A stretch of DNA of 64,000 nucleotides from Sporosarcina sp. FSL K6-1508 (GCF_038007465.1 NZ_JBBOXF010000001.1:2181001-2245000), one strand, 5' to 3'. Shown: positions 43,161 through 54,677, counted from the stretch's first letter. Program-made: numbers and translations. The notes: generated from the sequence alone by a model not told the origin.

Positions 43161-43871
43161 TTGGATGACTTTTTTGAAGTGGACTTTTGGGAAATGATTA
43201 TGAGGACGACAGTTACATTTATTGTCCTGCTCATACTCGCGCGTTTTATGGGTAAGAAACAAATCTCCCAGCTGACATTTTTCCATTATGTAACGGGTAT
43301 TACAATTGGTTCCATTGCGGCAGATATCGCTGGTGAAACCAGAACCCCATTTTTGGATGGACTCGTAGCGATGATTTGGTGGGCGATTCTGACAATGTTG
43401 ATGAGCTACATTGCATTTAAATCTAAAAAAGCACGGATTCTTCTTGATGATCAGCCTACTATCGTAGTGTATGAAGGGAAAATAGTTGAACAATCCCTAA
43501 AGAAGTTGCGTCTCCATCTTAATGATTTGAGTATGATGCTGCGTGAACAAAGCATTTTTTCAATTAAAGATGTCCATTATGCAATACTAGAAACAAACGG
43601 ACAGTTAAGTGTCATGAAAAAAGCGGGAGAAGAACCGGCAACGAAAAAGGACGTAAATGCCCCTGCACCACCACCCAAGTATATTCCGACTGAAGTAATA
43701 GCAGAGGGTAAGCTAACGAACAAGAATTTAACGGAACTTAACTTGACAGAAGAGTGGTTGTACGAACAATTGAAAAAGCAAGGCATCGGAAAAGTTGAAA
43801 GTATATTTTTTGCTGAAGTCCAAACAGATGGGAGTCTTCATATCGATATGAAATCCGAGGAAGCAAAGTAA
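43161..43871 (+). CDS. YetF / DUF421 family membrane protein
   Basis: A 236-residue protein with three N-terminal membrane helices (TTVTFIVLLILARFMGKKQISQ; VTGITIGSIAADIA; LVAMIWWAILTMLMSYIAF) and two cytoplasmic DUF421-type halves. Marks are FFHYVTGITIGSIAA and LNDLSMMLREQSIFSIKDVHYAILE. Relatives (YetF, YkjA, YrbG) affect spore or envelope properties in Bacillus; the exact role is open. TTG at 43161 follows GGAGGTG. Confidence 0.85.
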   Translation: MDDFFEVDFWEMIMRTTVTFIVLLILARFMGKKQISQLTFFHYVTGITIGSIAADIAGETRTPFLDGLVAMIWWAILTMLMSYIAFKSKKARILLDDQPTIVVYEGKIVEQSLKKLRLHLNDLSMMLREQSIFSIKDVHYAILETNGQLSVMKKAGEEPATKKDVNAPAPPPKYIPTEVIAEGKLTNKNLTELNLTEEWLYEQLKKQGIGKVESIFFAEVQTDGSLHIDMKSEEAK

Positions 43872-43873
43872 TG

Positions 43874-43917
43874 AGAAGCGTCGTAAAAAGGGGTCAACCC
43901 GGTTTTACGACGTTTCT
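43874..43917. terminator. Bidirectional terminator between yetF-like gene and malic enzyme
   Basis: GAGAAGCGTCGTAAAA and TTTTACGACGTTTCTC pair with one mismatch around a G/C-rich loop. Confidence 0.75.
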
Positions 43918-43933
43918 CTTATGGTATTCAATT

Positions 43934-45127
43934 TTACTGAACAGCGCACATAATTGCAGAGACACCTGTCTCAATTGCTGCTTTACTTACCGCTTGTGTG
44001 ACGGCAGTTACAACCCGTTCATCAAAAGGATCGGGCACAATATAGTCATCACGCAATTCGGATTCACTAATCAATGAAGCGATGGCAAAAGTCGCTGCCA
44101 ATTTCATACTTTCATTTATTTCCGATGCCCTGACATCCAGTGCCCCCCTGAAAATACCAGGAAAAGCAAGGACGTTATTCACTTGATTTGGATAATCAGA
44201 TCTGCCTGTCGCAATAATGCGAACTCCATAATCCAGTGCTTTTGCTGGCTCGATTTCAGGGTCAGGATTGGCTAAAGCAAAGATAATCGAATCATGATTC
44301 ATACAGTTAATAAGCTCTTTTGTTAAAATATTGGCGGCAGAAACACCAATAAATACATCCGCACCCGTCATCGCAACTCGTAAAGAACCTTCTAAGCCAT
44401 ATGGATTTGTTATTTCAGCGATATCATCTTTAGTCGGATTCATGCCTTCTGGCCGTCCTTTGTAAATGATGCCTTTTGAATCACAGATGACGATTTGTTC
44501 AAAACCGATATTCCGCAGATGTTTGACAATTGCGATCCCGGCAGCTCCAGCCCCATTAACGACTATTTTAACCGAATTCATATTTTTACCGACAACTTTT
44601 AACGCATTTAATAATCCGGCACCAACAACAATTGCAGTACCGTGTTGGTCATCATGAAAGACAGGGATATCACATTCTTCACGTAGCCTTTTTTCAATTT
44701 CAAAGCAGCGCGGAGCCGAAATATCTTCTAAATTGATGCCGCCGAATGTCGGGCTGATGGCTTTGATGGTCTGTACGATGGTATCTACATCTTTAGTGCC
44801 TAAACAGATTGGAAAAGAGTCGATATTGGCGTATCTTTTTAATAGCAGGGCTTTCCCTTCCATTACGGGAAGTGCTGCTTCGGGTCCTATATCACCCAAA
44901 CCTAGCACGGCTGTTCCGTCGGTAATAACTGCCACTAGATTCCCTTTGATGGTATAATCATATACTGCAGAGGGGTTTTTAGCGATTTCTAAACACGGCT
45001 CTGCTACTCCGGGAGAATATGCTAAGCTGAGATCTACACTGTTTTCAAGCGGGACCTTTGACACGGTTTCCATTTTTCCGTTATGAAGTCGATGCATTTC
45101 TAATGAAGAACGATAATGACCCGTCAT
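43934..45127 (-). CDS. NAD(P)-dependent malic enzyme (YtsJ-like)
   Basis: A 397-residue short-form malic enzyme that decarboxylates malate to pyruvate. It aligns with B. subtilis YtsJ (about 410 residues): LSLAYSPGVAEPC, TDGTAVLGLGDIGPEAALPV with MEGKALL, NLEDISAPRCFEIE, IPVFHDDQHGTAIV, and the NAD-binding VVNGAGAAGIAI. ATG at 45127; a GGGG-type site is weak. It may balance NADPH. It is convergent with the YetF gene. Confidence 0.94.
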   Translation of the reverse strand: MTGHYRSSLEMHRLHNGKMETVSKVPLENSVDLSLAYSPGVAEPCLEIAKNPSAVYDYTIKGNLVAVITDGTAVLGLGDIGPEAALPVMEGKALLLKRYANIDSFPICLGTKDVDTIVQTIKAISPTFGGINLEDISAPRCFEIEKRLREECDIPVFHDDQHGTAIVVGAGLLNALKVVGKNMNSVKIVVNGAGAAGIAIVKHLRNIGFEQIVICDSKGIIYKGRPEGMNPTKDDIAEITNPYGLEGSLRVAMTGADVFIGVSAANILTKELINCMNHDSIIFALANPDPEIEPAKALDYGVRIIATGRSDYPNQVNNVLAFPGIFRGALDVRASEINESMKLAATFAIASLISESELRDDYIVPDPFDERVVTAVTQAVSKAAIETGVSAIMCAVQ

Positions 45128-45245
45128 TGAACATACCCCATTCCAATCAGTATTTTTATCTGTTGTTATAAATTATTAGCATGAACAAGGAAAAAATACA
45201 AGTCAGAAAATTTGAATCGGTTTGATAGTTTTGAAAGTGGAGCGC

Positions 45246-45266
45246 TTACATTGCCTTTGTTATAAT
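45246..45266 (+). promoter_or_regulatory. Probable promoter of the 45.3-45.6 kb RNA
   Basis: Extended -10 TGTTATAAT, with TATAAT at 45261-45266, lies ahead of the structured RNA. The -35 region is poor, so the extended -10 is the main evidence. Confidence 0.5.
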
Positions 45267-45272
45267 GTTTAT

Positions 45273-45595
45273 CTGATAGCGAACTTTTTTGTTGAAAACC
45301 GGTGTTTTAAAGGCATGAACTGAAAGTAGAAGAGTATCATATGTAAAAGTCTTAATCGTTGGTGTGTTGCAGTTAGCGGGCATGTCCTGTAAGGTGCACG
45401 GCCTTGGAGTATGAAATATACGGAACTTTCGAGGAGTGTAAGACTCACTGTTGGGAGTTGGATTTTTATCATTGGGGACCTTTCGGCATAGGGACTGTCA
45501 TCGTCCCCTTTGCCATCAAGGTCCTGCATAACTCTAGTTTTATAATACCGGCTACCAGTATGCGTACTTTCGAGTTCATGGAAGTACGTTTTTTT
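45273..45595 (+). ncRNA. Unassigned structured RNA, ~320 nt
   Basis: No coding frame fits. A long-range helix joins CCGGTGTTTTA (45299-45309) with TATAATACCGG (about 45540-45550). Within it AGTCTTA pairs with TAAGACT. A long hairpin runs from GGGAGTT through GGACC and GGCATAGGGAC to GTCCCCTTTGCC, GGTCC and AACTC. It ends in CGTACTT...AAGTACG followed by seven T residues (45563-45595). The RNA runs opposite to both neighbours. I could not match it to tmRNA, RNase P, SRP or a riboswitch by conserved cores. Confidence 0.5.
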
Positions 45596-45626
45596 ATAGT
45601 CTAGGGTCCGGCATTTTACGTTTTTC

Positions 45627-46286
45627 TCAGAGTACTTCCCATTTGCGTTTTTCGGCTATTGCTAGTAATCGTGGTTCTGGTCGAACAGCAACAGGATTCC
45701 CCACAAGTTCTAGGACAGACAGATCGGAAAGACTATCCCCGTACGCGAAGCTATTTTGCCAATCGATTTTTTTGCCTTCGAGCACTTCATTGATCTTTTC
45801 ATTTTTTCGTGACCCCTGTATATGATAAATCGGTGTTCGATTATCAATTTTACCAGCTTTCATAGGGATTTCAGTACCGATGATTGTGTCAAACTGCAAT
45901 TCCTTTGTGACAGATTGCAAAAGAGAGGTGTATGCACCGGAGACAAGCATGATATGTATATTTTCAGCGGCATGTTGTTTCAAACGTCTAATGACTTCAA
46001 GATTAAAGCCTTGTCGTACCTTATCGGTCAATTCTTCGAAATAGGCATCTAATTCCTTTACGGACATTATCCCCAAAGCGTTTAAGTAGATTTGCATTGA
46101 ACGTTCTTTCATTTTGGCTTCTGGAACCAGCTTTAACTTATGCCCGATAAAAGGCGGAAGGATGGCCCGGTAAAATTGTTTGTAATTAGTATGATAGACG
46201 GGATGGTATCTTAAATGGCCCATTAATAATTGAAAAGTTTCATCTGAATAGAGTGTTCCATCAAAATCGAATATCGCGACTCGCAT
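45627..46286 (-). CDS. HAD-superfamily subfamily IB phosphatase
   Basis: A 219-residue HAD enzyme with nucleophile Asp7 and acid Asp9 in IFDFDGTLYSDET, LVSGAY for motif II and FAYGDSLSDLSVLELVG for motif IV. Subfamily IB includes phosphoserine phosphatase-like and lipid-head-group phosphatases. Its own substrate is not clear. The ATG at 46286 follows AAAAAGGGGA; a longer frame is not supported. Confidence 0.87.
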   Translation of the reverse strand: MRVAIFDFDGTLYSDETFQLLMGHLRYHPVYHTNYKQFYRAILPPFIGHKLKLVPEAKMKERSMQIYLNALGIMSVKELDAYFEELTDKVRQGFNLEVIRRLKQHAAENIHIMLVSGAYTSLLQSVTKELQFDTIIGTEIPMKAGKIDNRTPIYHIQGSRKNEKINEVLEGKKIDWQNSFAYGDSLSDLSVLELVGNPVAVRPEPRLLAIAEKRKWEVL

Positions 46287-46400
46287 AAAAATCCCCTTTT
46301 TCTTGTAATTTGTAATTAATTCCTTCGTTTCATCATACAGCGTTTGTATTGTAGAGGCAATTTGAGGATAATAAGGGGAGAGAGCGAGGAGTTTATTAAA

Positions 46401-47309
46401 ATGAAAAAAAACCATAAGAACTCAGCAAGCAGGGCAGAAGATACTTCTGCTTATGCAGTGAAAGAACCGATAACATTATTGCCTTTTTTATTGGAAATGA
46501 TGTCTAAAAGTAGCAGGAATTCAGTGAAGTCAATACTGACACGCGGGCAAGTGACAGTTGATGGAAGAATGGTAACACAACATAATCATCCACTCATACC
46601 TGGACAACGTGTTGAAATACTTAAAAACAAGGCAGCGATGAAAGAGGACACGCTCGTCGGTGTAACAATTTTGCACGAAGATGATGATATTATCGTTATT
46701 AATAAAGAAGCAGGTCTGTTATCGGTCGCTTCGAAAAACCCTGAAGACATGACTGCCTATAGACAGCTAATGGATTATGTGAAAGAAACCAATCAACGGA
46801 ACCGGGTTTATATTGTTCACCGTCTGGACAGGGATACTTCGGGTGTAATGTTATTCGCCAAAAATGAGGAAGTGAAAAACGCATTGCAGGCTGCTTGGAG
46901 CGATGTGGTAAAAGAACGTGTATATACTGCACTTGTTCAAGGTGTCGTTAGAAAAAAAGAAGGTACGATTTCATCATGGCTAAAAGAAAGTAAAACATTT
47001 AAGGTGTACTCAAATCCCACTGACAATGGGGGGCAACACGCTGTAACCCACTACAAAACGATACAGTCGAATAGTAACTTCACTTTACTCGAAGTTCAAC
47101 TTGAAACAGGACGTAAAAATCAGATTCGGGTTCATATGGAAGACCTTGGTCACCCAATTGTTGGTGATAAGAAATACGGTTCTACTGTTAATCCCATCAA
47201 ACGGATCGGCCTGCATGCAACAGCATTGGCACTTTTGCATCCGCGAACTGGGGAACTTGTCCGTTTTAAGGCGGATGTGCCTACTTCACTTATTGCTAAG
47301 TCAAAATGA
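46401..47309 (+). CDS. RluA family pseudouridine synthase
   Basis: A 302-residue RNA-modifying enzyme. An S4 RNA-binding domain lies near residues 20-80 (KSILTRGQVTVDGRMVTQHN). The catalytic Asp is about residue 143 in HRLDRDTSGVMLFAK, and LETGRKNQIRVHMEDLGHPI with GDKKYG follows. Bacillus has several such paralogues; the target uridine in rRNA or tRNA cannot be told. ATG at 46401 follows GCGAGGAG. It is divergent from the HAD gene. Confidence 0.9.
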   Translation: MKKNHKNSASRAEDTSAYAVKEPITLLPFLLEMMSKSSRNSVKSILTRGQVTVDGRMVTQHNHPLIPGQRVEILKNKAAMKEDTLVGVTILHEDDDIIVINKEAGLLSVASKNPEDMTAYRQLMDYVKETNQRNRVYIVHRLDRDTSGVMLFAKNEEVKNALQAAWSDVVKERVYTALVQGVVRKKEGTISSWLKESKTFKVYSNPTDNGGQHAVTHYKTIQSNSNFTLLEVQLETGRKNQIRVHMEDLGHPIVGDKKYGSTVNPIKRIGLHATALALLHPRTGELVRFKADVPTSLIAKSK

Positions 47310-47324
47310 TCGGTTGGTGTATTC

Positions 47325-48110
47325 ATGAAAATCACTTCATATGATGATTTAGAGCAGGCGGAGATGGTACTCTCGTTTGGCAAGCAAAAAATGTCCGTAT
47401 CGATCTTTAAGATAGATGGGTTATTAATTGATACTGGACCAGCAAAAATGAAAGCACAGCTCTTGCCCTTGTTTGACCAGTGGGATATAACGAAAGTAAT
47501 CTTAACGCACCACCATGAAGATCATACGGGGCTGGCCTATTGGCTTCAAGAAAATAAGAAAGTCCCAATCTATATTCACGAGTCAGGAATCACAGATTGC
47601 GAAAAGCGTATGAAGTTACCCTTTTATCGAAAGGTTTTCTGGGGAGAAAGAAAGCCGTTTCAACCTATTGCATTGAAGGATACGATTACTTCAGTTAACC
47701 ATAACTGGGATATTATTCATACACCTGGTCACGCACACGATCATGTCGCATTGTTTAATAAAGAAAAAGGTTGGATGTTTGGCGGCGATTTGTATATACA
47801 ACCCACCCCGAAAAGCTTATTTGCATTTGAATCTGTTCCCGAGATCATTACGTCATTAAAAAAAATATTGACGTATGATTTTGAAACATATATTTGTTCT
47901 CATGCAGGAGTTAAAATCAATGGCAGGCAAGCGATTGAGAATAAGCTTGGGTATTTGGAAAAGGTACAATTACAAGTTCAATCACTTCACAATCAAGGCA
48001 TGGGCCCACATGCGATAAGGCAAAAACTATTTCCAAAAAGTCATCCAATGCACTATTTATCTTTTTTTGAAAATTCACCGCGACATTTCGTTAATTCGAT
48101 TTTGAAATAA
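47325..48110 (+). CDS. MBL-fold metallo-hydrolase
   Basis: A 261-residue zinc hydrolase of the beta-lactamase fold. The metal motif is LTHHHEDHTG, later ligands are in HTPGHAHDHVALF and GGDLYI, and ICSHAG closes the site. Substrate unknown. It starts 15 bases after the pseudouridine synthase, so the two are probably transcribed together. The ATG is preceded by only a weak site (GGTTGGTG). Confidence 0.88.
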   Translation: MKITSYDDLEQAEMVLSFGKQKMSVSIFKIDGLLIDTGPAKMKAQLLPLFDQWDITKVILTHHHEDHTGLAYWLQENKKVPIYIHESGITDCEKRMKLPFYRKVFWGERKPFQPIALKDTITSVNHNWDIIHTPGHAHDHVALFNKEKGWMFGGDLYIQPTPKSLFAFESVPEIITSLKKILTYDFETYICSHAGVKINGRQAIENKLGYLEKVQLQVQSLHNQGMGPHAIRQKLFPKSHPMHYLSFFENSPRHFVNSILK

Positions 48111-48233
48111 TCGTATGAATGCCACGGAAATGATAACCAGAAACGATTTAGCTATCGCAAATCAATAAACGTTTATAAAGAATAACTTTTACTGTCATGC
48201 GGAGTTGTAAATAGTGAAGTTAATTATAGACCG

Positions 48234-48279
48234 AAAAATCAGGTGTTGACCACGATTGTAGTCAACACCTGATTTTTTT
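48234..48279. terminator. Bidirectional terminator
   Basis: AAAAATCAGGTGTTGAC pairs perfectly with GTCAACACCTGATTTTT around a 10-base loop, T-rich on both strands. It ends the MBL gene and the convergent coat-protein gene. Confidence 0.88.
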
Positions 48280-48283
48280 GCTG

Positions 48284-48934
48284 TTATTGGATATTGTTGG
48301 ACGGCATACCAGGCTGTCCTTGTGAAGAAGCGAACGAATTCAATAATTGTTGCATATCTTGTTCAGCAAGTTGCGGTACTTGATAATAATGATGCTTGTT
48401 TTGATAAATCGACAGTTCATAAGCCATTTCTATACAATTCGGCACAGAATCAGCAAGTACACGGCGGACAACCGGATTGCATGTTTCTGTTGCAGCCATT
48501 GTCTTCATCGATGCGCCGGCTTTGGCAGAACCTAGCAAAAATCCTGAAATGATTTCATCGGAAATATCCGCTGTAGACTGCATCGGTTTTTTAGGTTGTG
48601 AAGGCTTCATGCCATACACAAAGTCGTTACCTTGTTTCATCTCATACCTTCCAGTAGGGTGCGAAGGATCCTGCCCGGATTTAAAGCATTCGACTGTAAT
48701 ATTATATTCGTCTAAAGAGAAACGGTATTGACGATCCAGAATATCAAGTAACTCGGGATCCTTCACGTGTGGACGCAGCAACATTGCTTGGTTGAGGCAT
48801 GCAACAGTTCCAGATAATGCCTCATGAACGTCGAATAGTTCATGCCCACCGTGATTCATTTGTTGGGGAACAGTGCCTGTTTGCATGTTTTGGTGAGTTT
48901 GTTGATGCGATTGGTCGAATGGGTTTTGTGTCAC
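48284..48934 (-). CDS. Spore coat protein, CotF/YhcQ type
   Basis: A 216-residue protein. The N-terminus is Gln/Asn/His-rich, followed by HELFDVHEALSGTVACLNQAM, a helical CotF-like domain, and a second helical half (DISDEIISGFLLGSAKAGASMKT). These match YhcQ/CotF spore coat proteins. It probably sits in the coat or inner layer. GTG at 48934 follows AAGGAGG. Confidence 0.86.
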   Translation of the reverse strand: MTQNPFDQSHQQTHQNMQTGTVPQQMNHGGHELFDVHEALSGTVACLNQAMLLRPHVKDPELLDILDRQYRFSLDEYNITVECFKSGQDPSHPTGRYEMKQGNDFVYGMKPSQPKKPMQSTADISDEIISGFLLGSAKAGASMKTMAATETCNPVVRRVLADSVPNCIEMAYELSIYQNKHHYYQVPQLAEQDMQQLLNSFASSQGQPGMPSNNIQ

Positions 48935-49104
48935 TTCTAAAATTCCTCCTTGTTTTCATTAATTTTCATCAATGTCAGTATGGTTATTAGTGAGAAAGTT
49001 ATGCGTGAAAGTTGTGAAACAAAAAGAATCTATGCATAATATCCTTCTGACAAAAATAGTCTTAGGTAGAGGACATTTTTGTCAACGAAAGGCAGATGAT
49101 AAGT

Positions 49105-50388
49105 ATGCAGATTCATGTGGTTCAAAAAGGACAAAGTTTGTATGGAATATCTCAAGCGTATGGCATTAATTATCAGGAAATTGCGCAAGCGAACGAATTA
49201 CCGGATCCTTCACGTATCGTTGTAGGCCAAGCATTAGTCATACCGATTACTGGAAGTTATCATTGGGTTCAGCCGGGTCAGTCGCTTTATGTGATTGCTG
49301 GAATGTACGGCTTGACAGTCAATGAGCTCGCAACAATCAATCGGCTGTCCATATCGCAAAACCTGCGTATTGGTCAACGCCTTTATATTCCGCAAAAACC
49401 GAAAACGACAGCTGAAGCATTATTGTATGTCGAACCTCGAAATCCAGTCACACAAACGATGATTGACGAAGTTAGACAAAGAGTAGATTCGTTGACTTAT
49501 CTTGCTATGTTCAGCTATGAGGCACAAAGGGATGGATCATTAAAGGCACCCCCGCTCGATGATATCCCGGCAATAGCGAGTGCTGCGGGTGCAGCGAATG
49601 CACTTGTTGTAAGTAACTTGGAGAATTTTGCATTTAATGCGGATCTTGCACATGTATTATTTACGGATGCAGCGGCTCAAAATCGCTTATTCGGTAATCT
49701 TATTCAAGTGGCTAACGAAGTCGGTTATAAAGACATTCATTTTGACTTTGAATTATTATATCCAGAGGATCGCGAACTGTATAACAGTTTTCTGCGACAG
49801 GCAAGAGATCGTTTTCATCAGGCAGGATTCACAATTTCTACCGCACTTGCGCCAATGACCAGTGACGTCAGAACAGGAATTTACGGGGCTCATGATTATC
49901 ATGCACATGGAGAAATTGTAGATTTTGTTTCTCTGATGACCTATGAATGGGGCTATACGTACAGCGATCCGCAAGCTGTCAGCCCAATTGGTCCTGTTCG
50001 GAACGTCATTGAATATGCAGTTAGTCAAATTCCAAACGGAAAAATATTCTTAGGGCAAAATTTATATGGTTACGACTGGACTTCACCTTATCCGAGCCAA
50101 GGCGGTTCTCCCGCCAAAGCGCTAAGTCCGCAACAGGCGCTTGCGATAGCGATTGCGCAAGAGGTCGATATCCAATACGACTATGTAGCGCAGGCACCTC
50201 ATTTCACGTATACCGAAGGAGGCGTACACCATGAAGTATGGTTTGAGGATGCTCGTAGCATTCAAGCAAAATTTGATTTGATTAAAGAATTCAACTTACG
50301 CGGAATTATGTATTGGAAGCTAGGCTTAGCATTCCCTCAAAATTGGCTATTATTAAAAGATAACTTTAACATACGTAAAGTTGACTAA
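49105..50388 (+). CDS. LysM-glycoside hydrolase family 18 protein (SleL/YaaH-like)
   Basis: A 427-residue protein with two LysM domains (MQIHVVQKGQSLYGI at 1-45; HWVQPGQSLYVIAGMYG at about 50-95) and a GH18 domain. The catalytic motif is DIHFDFELL. This is the SleL/YaaH layout, a spore cortex N-acetylglucosaminidase acting at germination. The ATG at 49105 fits homologue N-termini; another ATG lies 9 bases upstream. No signal peptide, as in the family. Confidence 0.9.
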   Translation: MQIHVVQKGQSLYGISQAYGINYQEIAQANELPDPSRIVVGQALVIPITGSYHWVQPGQSLYVIAGMYGLTVNELATINRLSISQNLRIGQRLYIPQKPKTTAEALLYVEPRNPVTQTMIDEVRQRVDSLTYLAMFSYEAQRDGSLKAPPLDDIPAIASAAGAANALVVSNLENFAFNADLAHVLFTDAAAQNRLFGNLIQVANEVGYKDIHFDFELLYPEDRELYNSFLRQARDRFHQAGFTISTALAPMTSDVRTGIYGAHDYHAHGEIVDFVSLMTYEWGYTYSDPQAVSPIGPVRNVIEYAVSQIPNGKIFLGQNLYGYDWTSPYPSQGGSPAKALSPQQALAIAIAQEVDIQYDYVAQAPHFTYTEGGVHHEVWFEDARSIQAKFDLIKEFNLRGIMYWKLGLAFPQNWLLLKDNFNIRKVD

Positions 50389-50390
50389 AA

Positions 50391-50430
50391 AAATGAACCG
50401 CGATTGCCAAGGCAACCGCGGTTCATTTTT
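50391..50430. terminator. Bidirectional terminator after the SleL-like gene
   Basis: AAATGAACCGCG-TTGCC and GGCAA-CGCGGTTCATTT pair around AA with one internal mismatch; T-rich on both strands. It also serves the small minus-strand gene. Confidence 0.85.
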
Positions 50431-50437
50431 CATTTAC

Positions 50438-50578
50438 CTAGTCTTTATTGATATAATTGATGACATTTGTCAGCAACTCTACGTCTGGATTGAAAATTAA
50501 AACAGGCAAGAAAGCGAAAGTCATTAGTAACATCACATTCGCGCCTATAAATGCACGCAGTATCTTTTTAATTCCCAT
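50438..50578 (-). CDS. Small membrane protein, 46 residues
   Basis: Reads MGIKKILRAFIGANVML into LMTFAFLPVLIFNPDVELL, a short basic N-terminus and one hydrophobic helix of about 22 residues. ATG at 50578 follows GGAGAAGG and the frame ends at a TAG just before the shared terminator. It was not in the supplied longest frames but has a start, site and terminator. Function unknown. Confidence 0.6.
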   Translation of the reverse strand: MGIKKILRAFIGANVMLLMTFAFLPVLIFNPDVELLTNVINYINKD

Positions 50579-52283
<1,705 letters not shown>

Positions 52284-52407
52284 GCTTATGCCAGCCCAAT
52301 AAGAAGAGTACACGAGATATTGCTTGTGTACTCTTTTTTATTTGAACAAAATCGATCAAAACTATTGTGTTAATTTGAAAACATGTTATTATAAAAATAC
52401 TTAATGG

Positions 52408-52421
52408 TGCATAAAGATGCA
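52408..52421 (+). promoter_or_regulatory. ARG box-like operator upstream of argG
   Basis: TGCATAAAGATGCA resembles the ArgR/AhrC half-palindrome TGNATWWWWATNCA and lies 30 bases ahead of the argG ATG, near or past the -10. Confidence 0.55.
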
Positions 52422-52449
52422 AATAGATGAATGGAAGGGGTTATAAATT

Positions 52450-53658
52450 ATGAGTAAGAAAAAAGTGGTTTTAGCATATTCAGGCGGTTTAGATACATCA
52501 GTGGCGGTACAATGGCTAACGGAACAAGGATACGATGTTATTGCTTGTTGCCTTGATGTCGGAGAAGGGAAAGATTTGGACTTTATACAGGCAAAAGCAT
52601 TACAAGTCGGTGCAGCGAAAAGTTATGTCATCGATGCCAAGGAAGAATTTGCACAGGAATATGCATTGTTATCACTTCAAGCCCAAACTTATTATGAAAA
52701 CAAATATCCGCTTGTGTCGGCTCTTTCACGTCCGTTGATTTCAAAAAAACTCGTCGAGGTAGCGCATAAAGAAAACGCTACAGCTGTTGCACACGGCTGT
52801 ACTGGTAAAGGGAACGATCAAGTCCGCTTTGAAGTGGCAATCAAAGCGTTAGATCCCTCATTGGAAGTCATTGCCCCTGTCCGTGAATGGAGCTGGTCAC
52901 GTGAAGAGGAAATCGCTTATGCTAAAGAGAAGAATATACCGATTCCAATCGATTTGGATAGCCCCTATTCCGTCGATCAAAACTTATGGGGACGTGCAAA
53001 TGAGTGCGGAATCTTGGAAGATCCTTGGGCGGCACCGCCCGAAGATGCATTTGGTCTTACGGTTTCAATTGAAAATGCACCTGATACTTCTGATGTCATT
53101 GAAATTGATTTTGTAAAAGGAGTACCTGTTAGTGTTGATGGGCAGAAATACCCGCTCGGTGAACTGATTCTGAAATTGAATGATATTGGTGGAAAACATG
53201 GAGTTGGAAGGATTGACCATGTGGAAAACCGCCTTGTTGGTATCAAATCACGTGAGGTATATGAATGTCCAGGAGCAATTATATTGCTGAAAGCACATAA
53301 GGAATTGGAAGATCTAACACTTGTTAAAGAACTGGCTCATTTCAAACCAATCATTTCACAAAAATTGAGTGAGTTAATTTATAATGGTCTTTGGTTCTCA
53401 CCACTTAGAGATGCTTTGGAAGCATTCATTAAAGACACGCAGCAGTATGTTAATGGAACAGTGCGCGTGAAGTTATTCAAAGGGCATGCAATTGTTGAAG
53501 GCAGAAAGTCAGCAAATTCACTTTATGACATGAACTTGGCGACGTATACCTCTGATGATTCGTTCGATCAATCTGCGGCAGTAGGGTTTATCAAGCTTTG
53601 GGGCTTGCCGACAGAAGTGCATAGCATGGTTAACAAAAAGCAAACAGTGAAAAAGTAA
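52450..53658 (+). CDS. argG: Argininosuccinate synthase
   Basis: A 402-residue enzyme that joins citrulline and aspartate with ATP. The PP-loop is [32 protein letters not shown] and the [19 protein letters not shown] segment follow. The ATG at 52450 follows GGAAGGGG. Unlike most Bacillales, no argH follows: the next kilobase is a repeat element, so argH must lie elsewhere or be absent. An ARG box sits upstream. Confidence 0.96.
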   Translation: MSKKKVVLAYSGGLDTSVAVQWLTEQGYDVIACCLDVGEGKDLDFIQAKALQVGAAKSYVIDAKEEFAQEYALLSLQAQTYYENKYPLVSALSRPLISKKLVEVAHKENATAVAHGCTGKGNDQVRFEVAIKALDPSLEVIAPVREWSWSREEEIAYAKEKNIPIPIDLDSPYSVDQNLWGRANECGILEDPWAAPPEDAFGLTVSIENAPDTSDVIEIDFVKGVPVSVDGQKYPLGELILKLNDIGGKHGVGRIDHVENRLVGIKSREVYECPGAIILLKAHKELEDLTLVKELAHFKPIISQKLSELIYNGLWFSPLRDALEAFIKDTQQYVNGTVRVKLFKGHAIVEGRKSANSLYDMNLATYTSDDSFDQSAAVGFIKLWGLPTEVHSMVNKKQTVKK

Positions 53659-53767
53659 TTGACATATATTGATTAAACACTTTCTTAAATAAAGCACCTG
53701 TAAAGGGCATTTAGTGGTTTATAACAAAAGTAAGCAGTCATTTACTGGTCAACTTTAGATAATCAAC

Positions 53768-54423
53768 CTATATATATTGAACAAATGAATACGACTTATA
53801 CGTTTTACAAGTGCTTTTGGGAGGCTACTAAAAAGTCTTGATACTTGGAGTGAATTGAAATTTCTGCCAATAACGCTTCGGCGCTTTGTGGATGCCTCCC
53901 GCGATAAGCCGGAAAGGAGAGCACTTGGGAGGGATTGAATTGCATCCCTCCTTGCTCTTATCGCTCCGGCTACCACGAAGTCGAGCCTTCGCTGGATGGT
54001 CTATTTGAGAAAGCGCATATCGTTATCTGGGATGAAATCTGCAACCCGGAGTGCGTCTTTCTTGAGTATAATTCTATATGTTGAAATACTGAATCCGGTG
54101 TATAAACTGAGCGAAGGCGCCTTACAGGGGTAGCCGAAGCCATAAGACTAGCGGCGAAGCTGCTCGGCTTATGGCGGGAGGCATCCCCTAGCGCCGCAGC
54201 GGTTCAATGGAATTTTTTATAGTATCAACTAGTAATCACCTTATACTCTCGCCATCTACATCTCAAAATCACATTTTTCTTGATAATGAACACCCTAGCC
54301 CAGGCTTAAGGCGAAAGGCATCCCCAAAGCGCCAAGCGATCTACAATCCACACCCTGAATTACATCTTTCTCATTACTGCGCCACAGCAGATTCAATGGG
54401 ATTCTTTTATTCAACATATATAG
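53768..54423 (+). repeat. Large MITE-like composite repeat, 656 bases
   Basis: Left end CTATATATATTGAACAAATGA and right end TTCAACATATATAG are inverted. The interior is a mosaic: an inverted type A unit (about 53860-54060), a type B unit (54073-54210, with GCGTATAAACTG-like and GCGGGAGGCATCC blocks) and a stretch matching the 14262-14461 repeat (54297-54375). No coding frame; the remaining flanks to 53659 and 54677 are empty apart from one hairpin. Confidence 0.85.
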
Positions 54424-54446
54424 GTGGAGATAATTGGCTGTCCTTT

Positions 54447-54483
54447 AAAGAACCTTCTACTTTAGAATAGTAGAAGGTTCTTT
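54447..54483. terminator. Hairpin, probable terminator
   Basis: AAAGAACCTTCTAC pairs perfectly with GTAGAAGGTTCTTT around TTTAGAATA. It may block read-through from the repeat into the next operon. Confidence 0.55.
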
Positions 54484-54677
54484 ATATAGAGTGATACCTT
54501 GGTTGGGAGGAAGCACCCTAGTTATATTTTACCAATTATCCATGAAAGGCGATTTTCTCCAAATTGTTTTTGAGTAAAGACATAGCATATGATAGTATGA
54601 AAAAATGTGATTATATAAAAGTCTCAACTTTGGAGAAACTTGTATAATTCATGATTTTAATTTAGGGGGAGAAAAGT

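Noticed and set aside
54207..54470. An 87-codon plus-strand frame.
   Set aside because: It lies within the right part of the 53768-54423 repeat and has no ribosome site.
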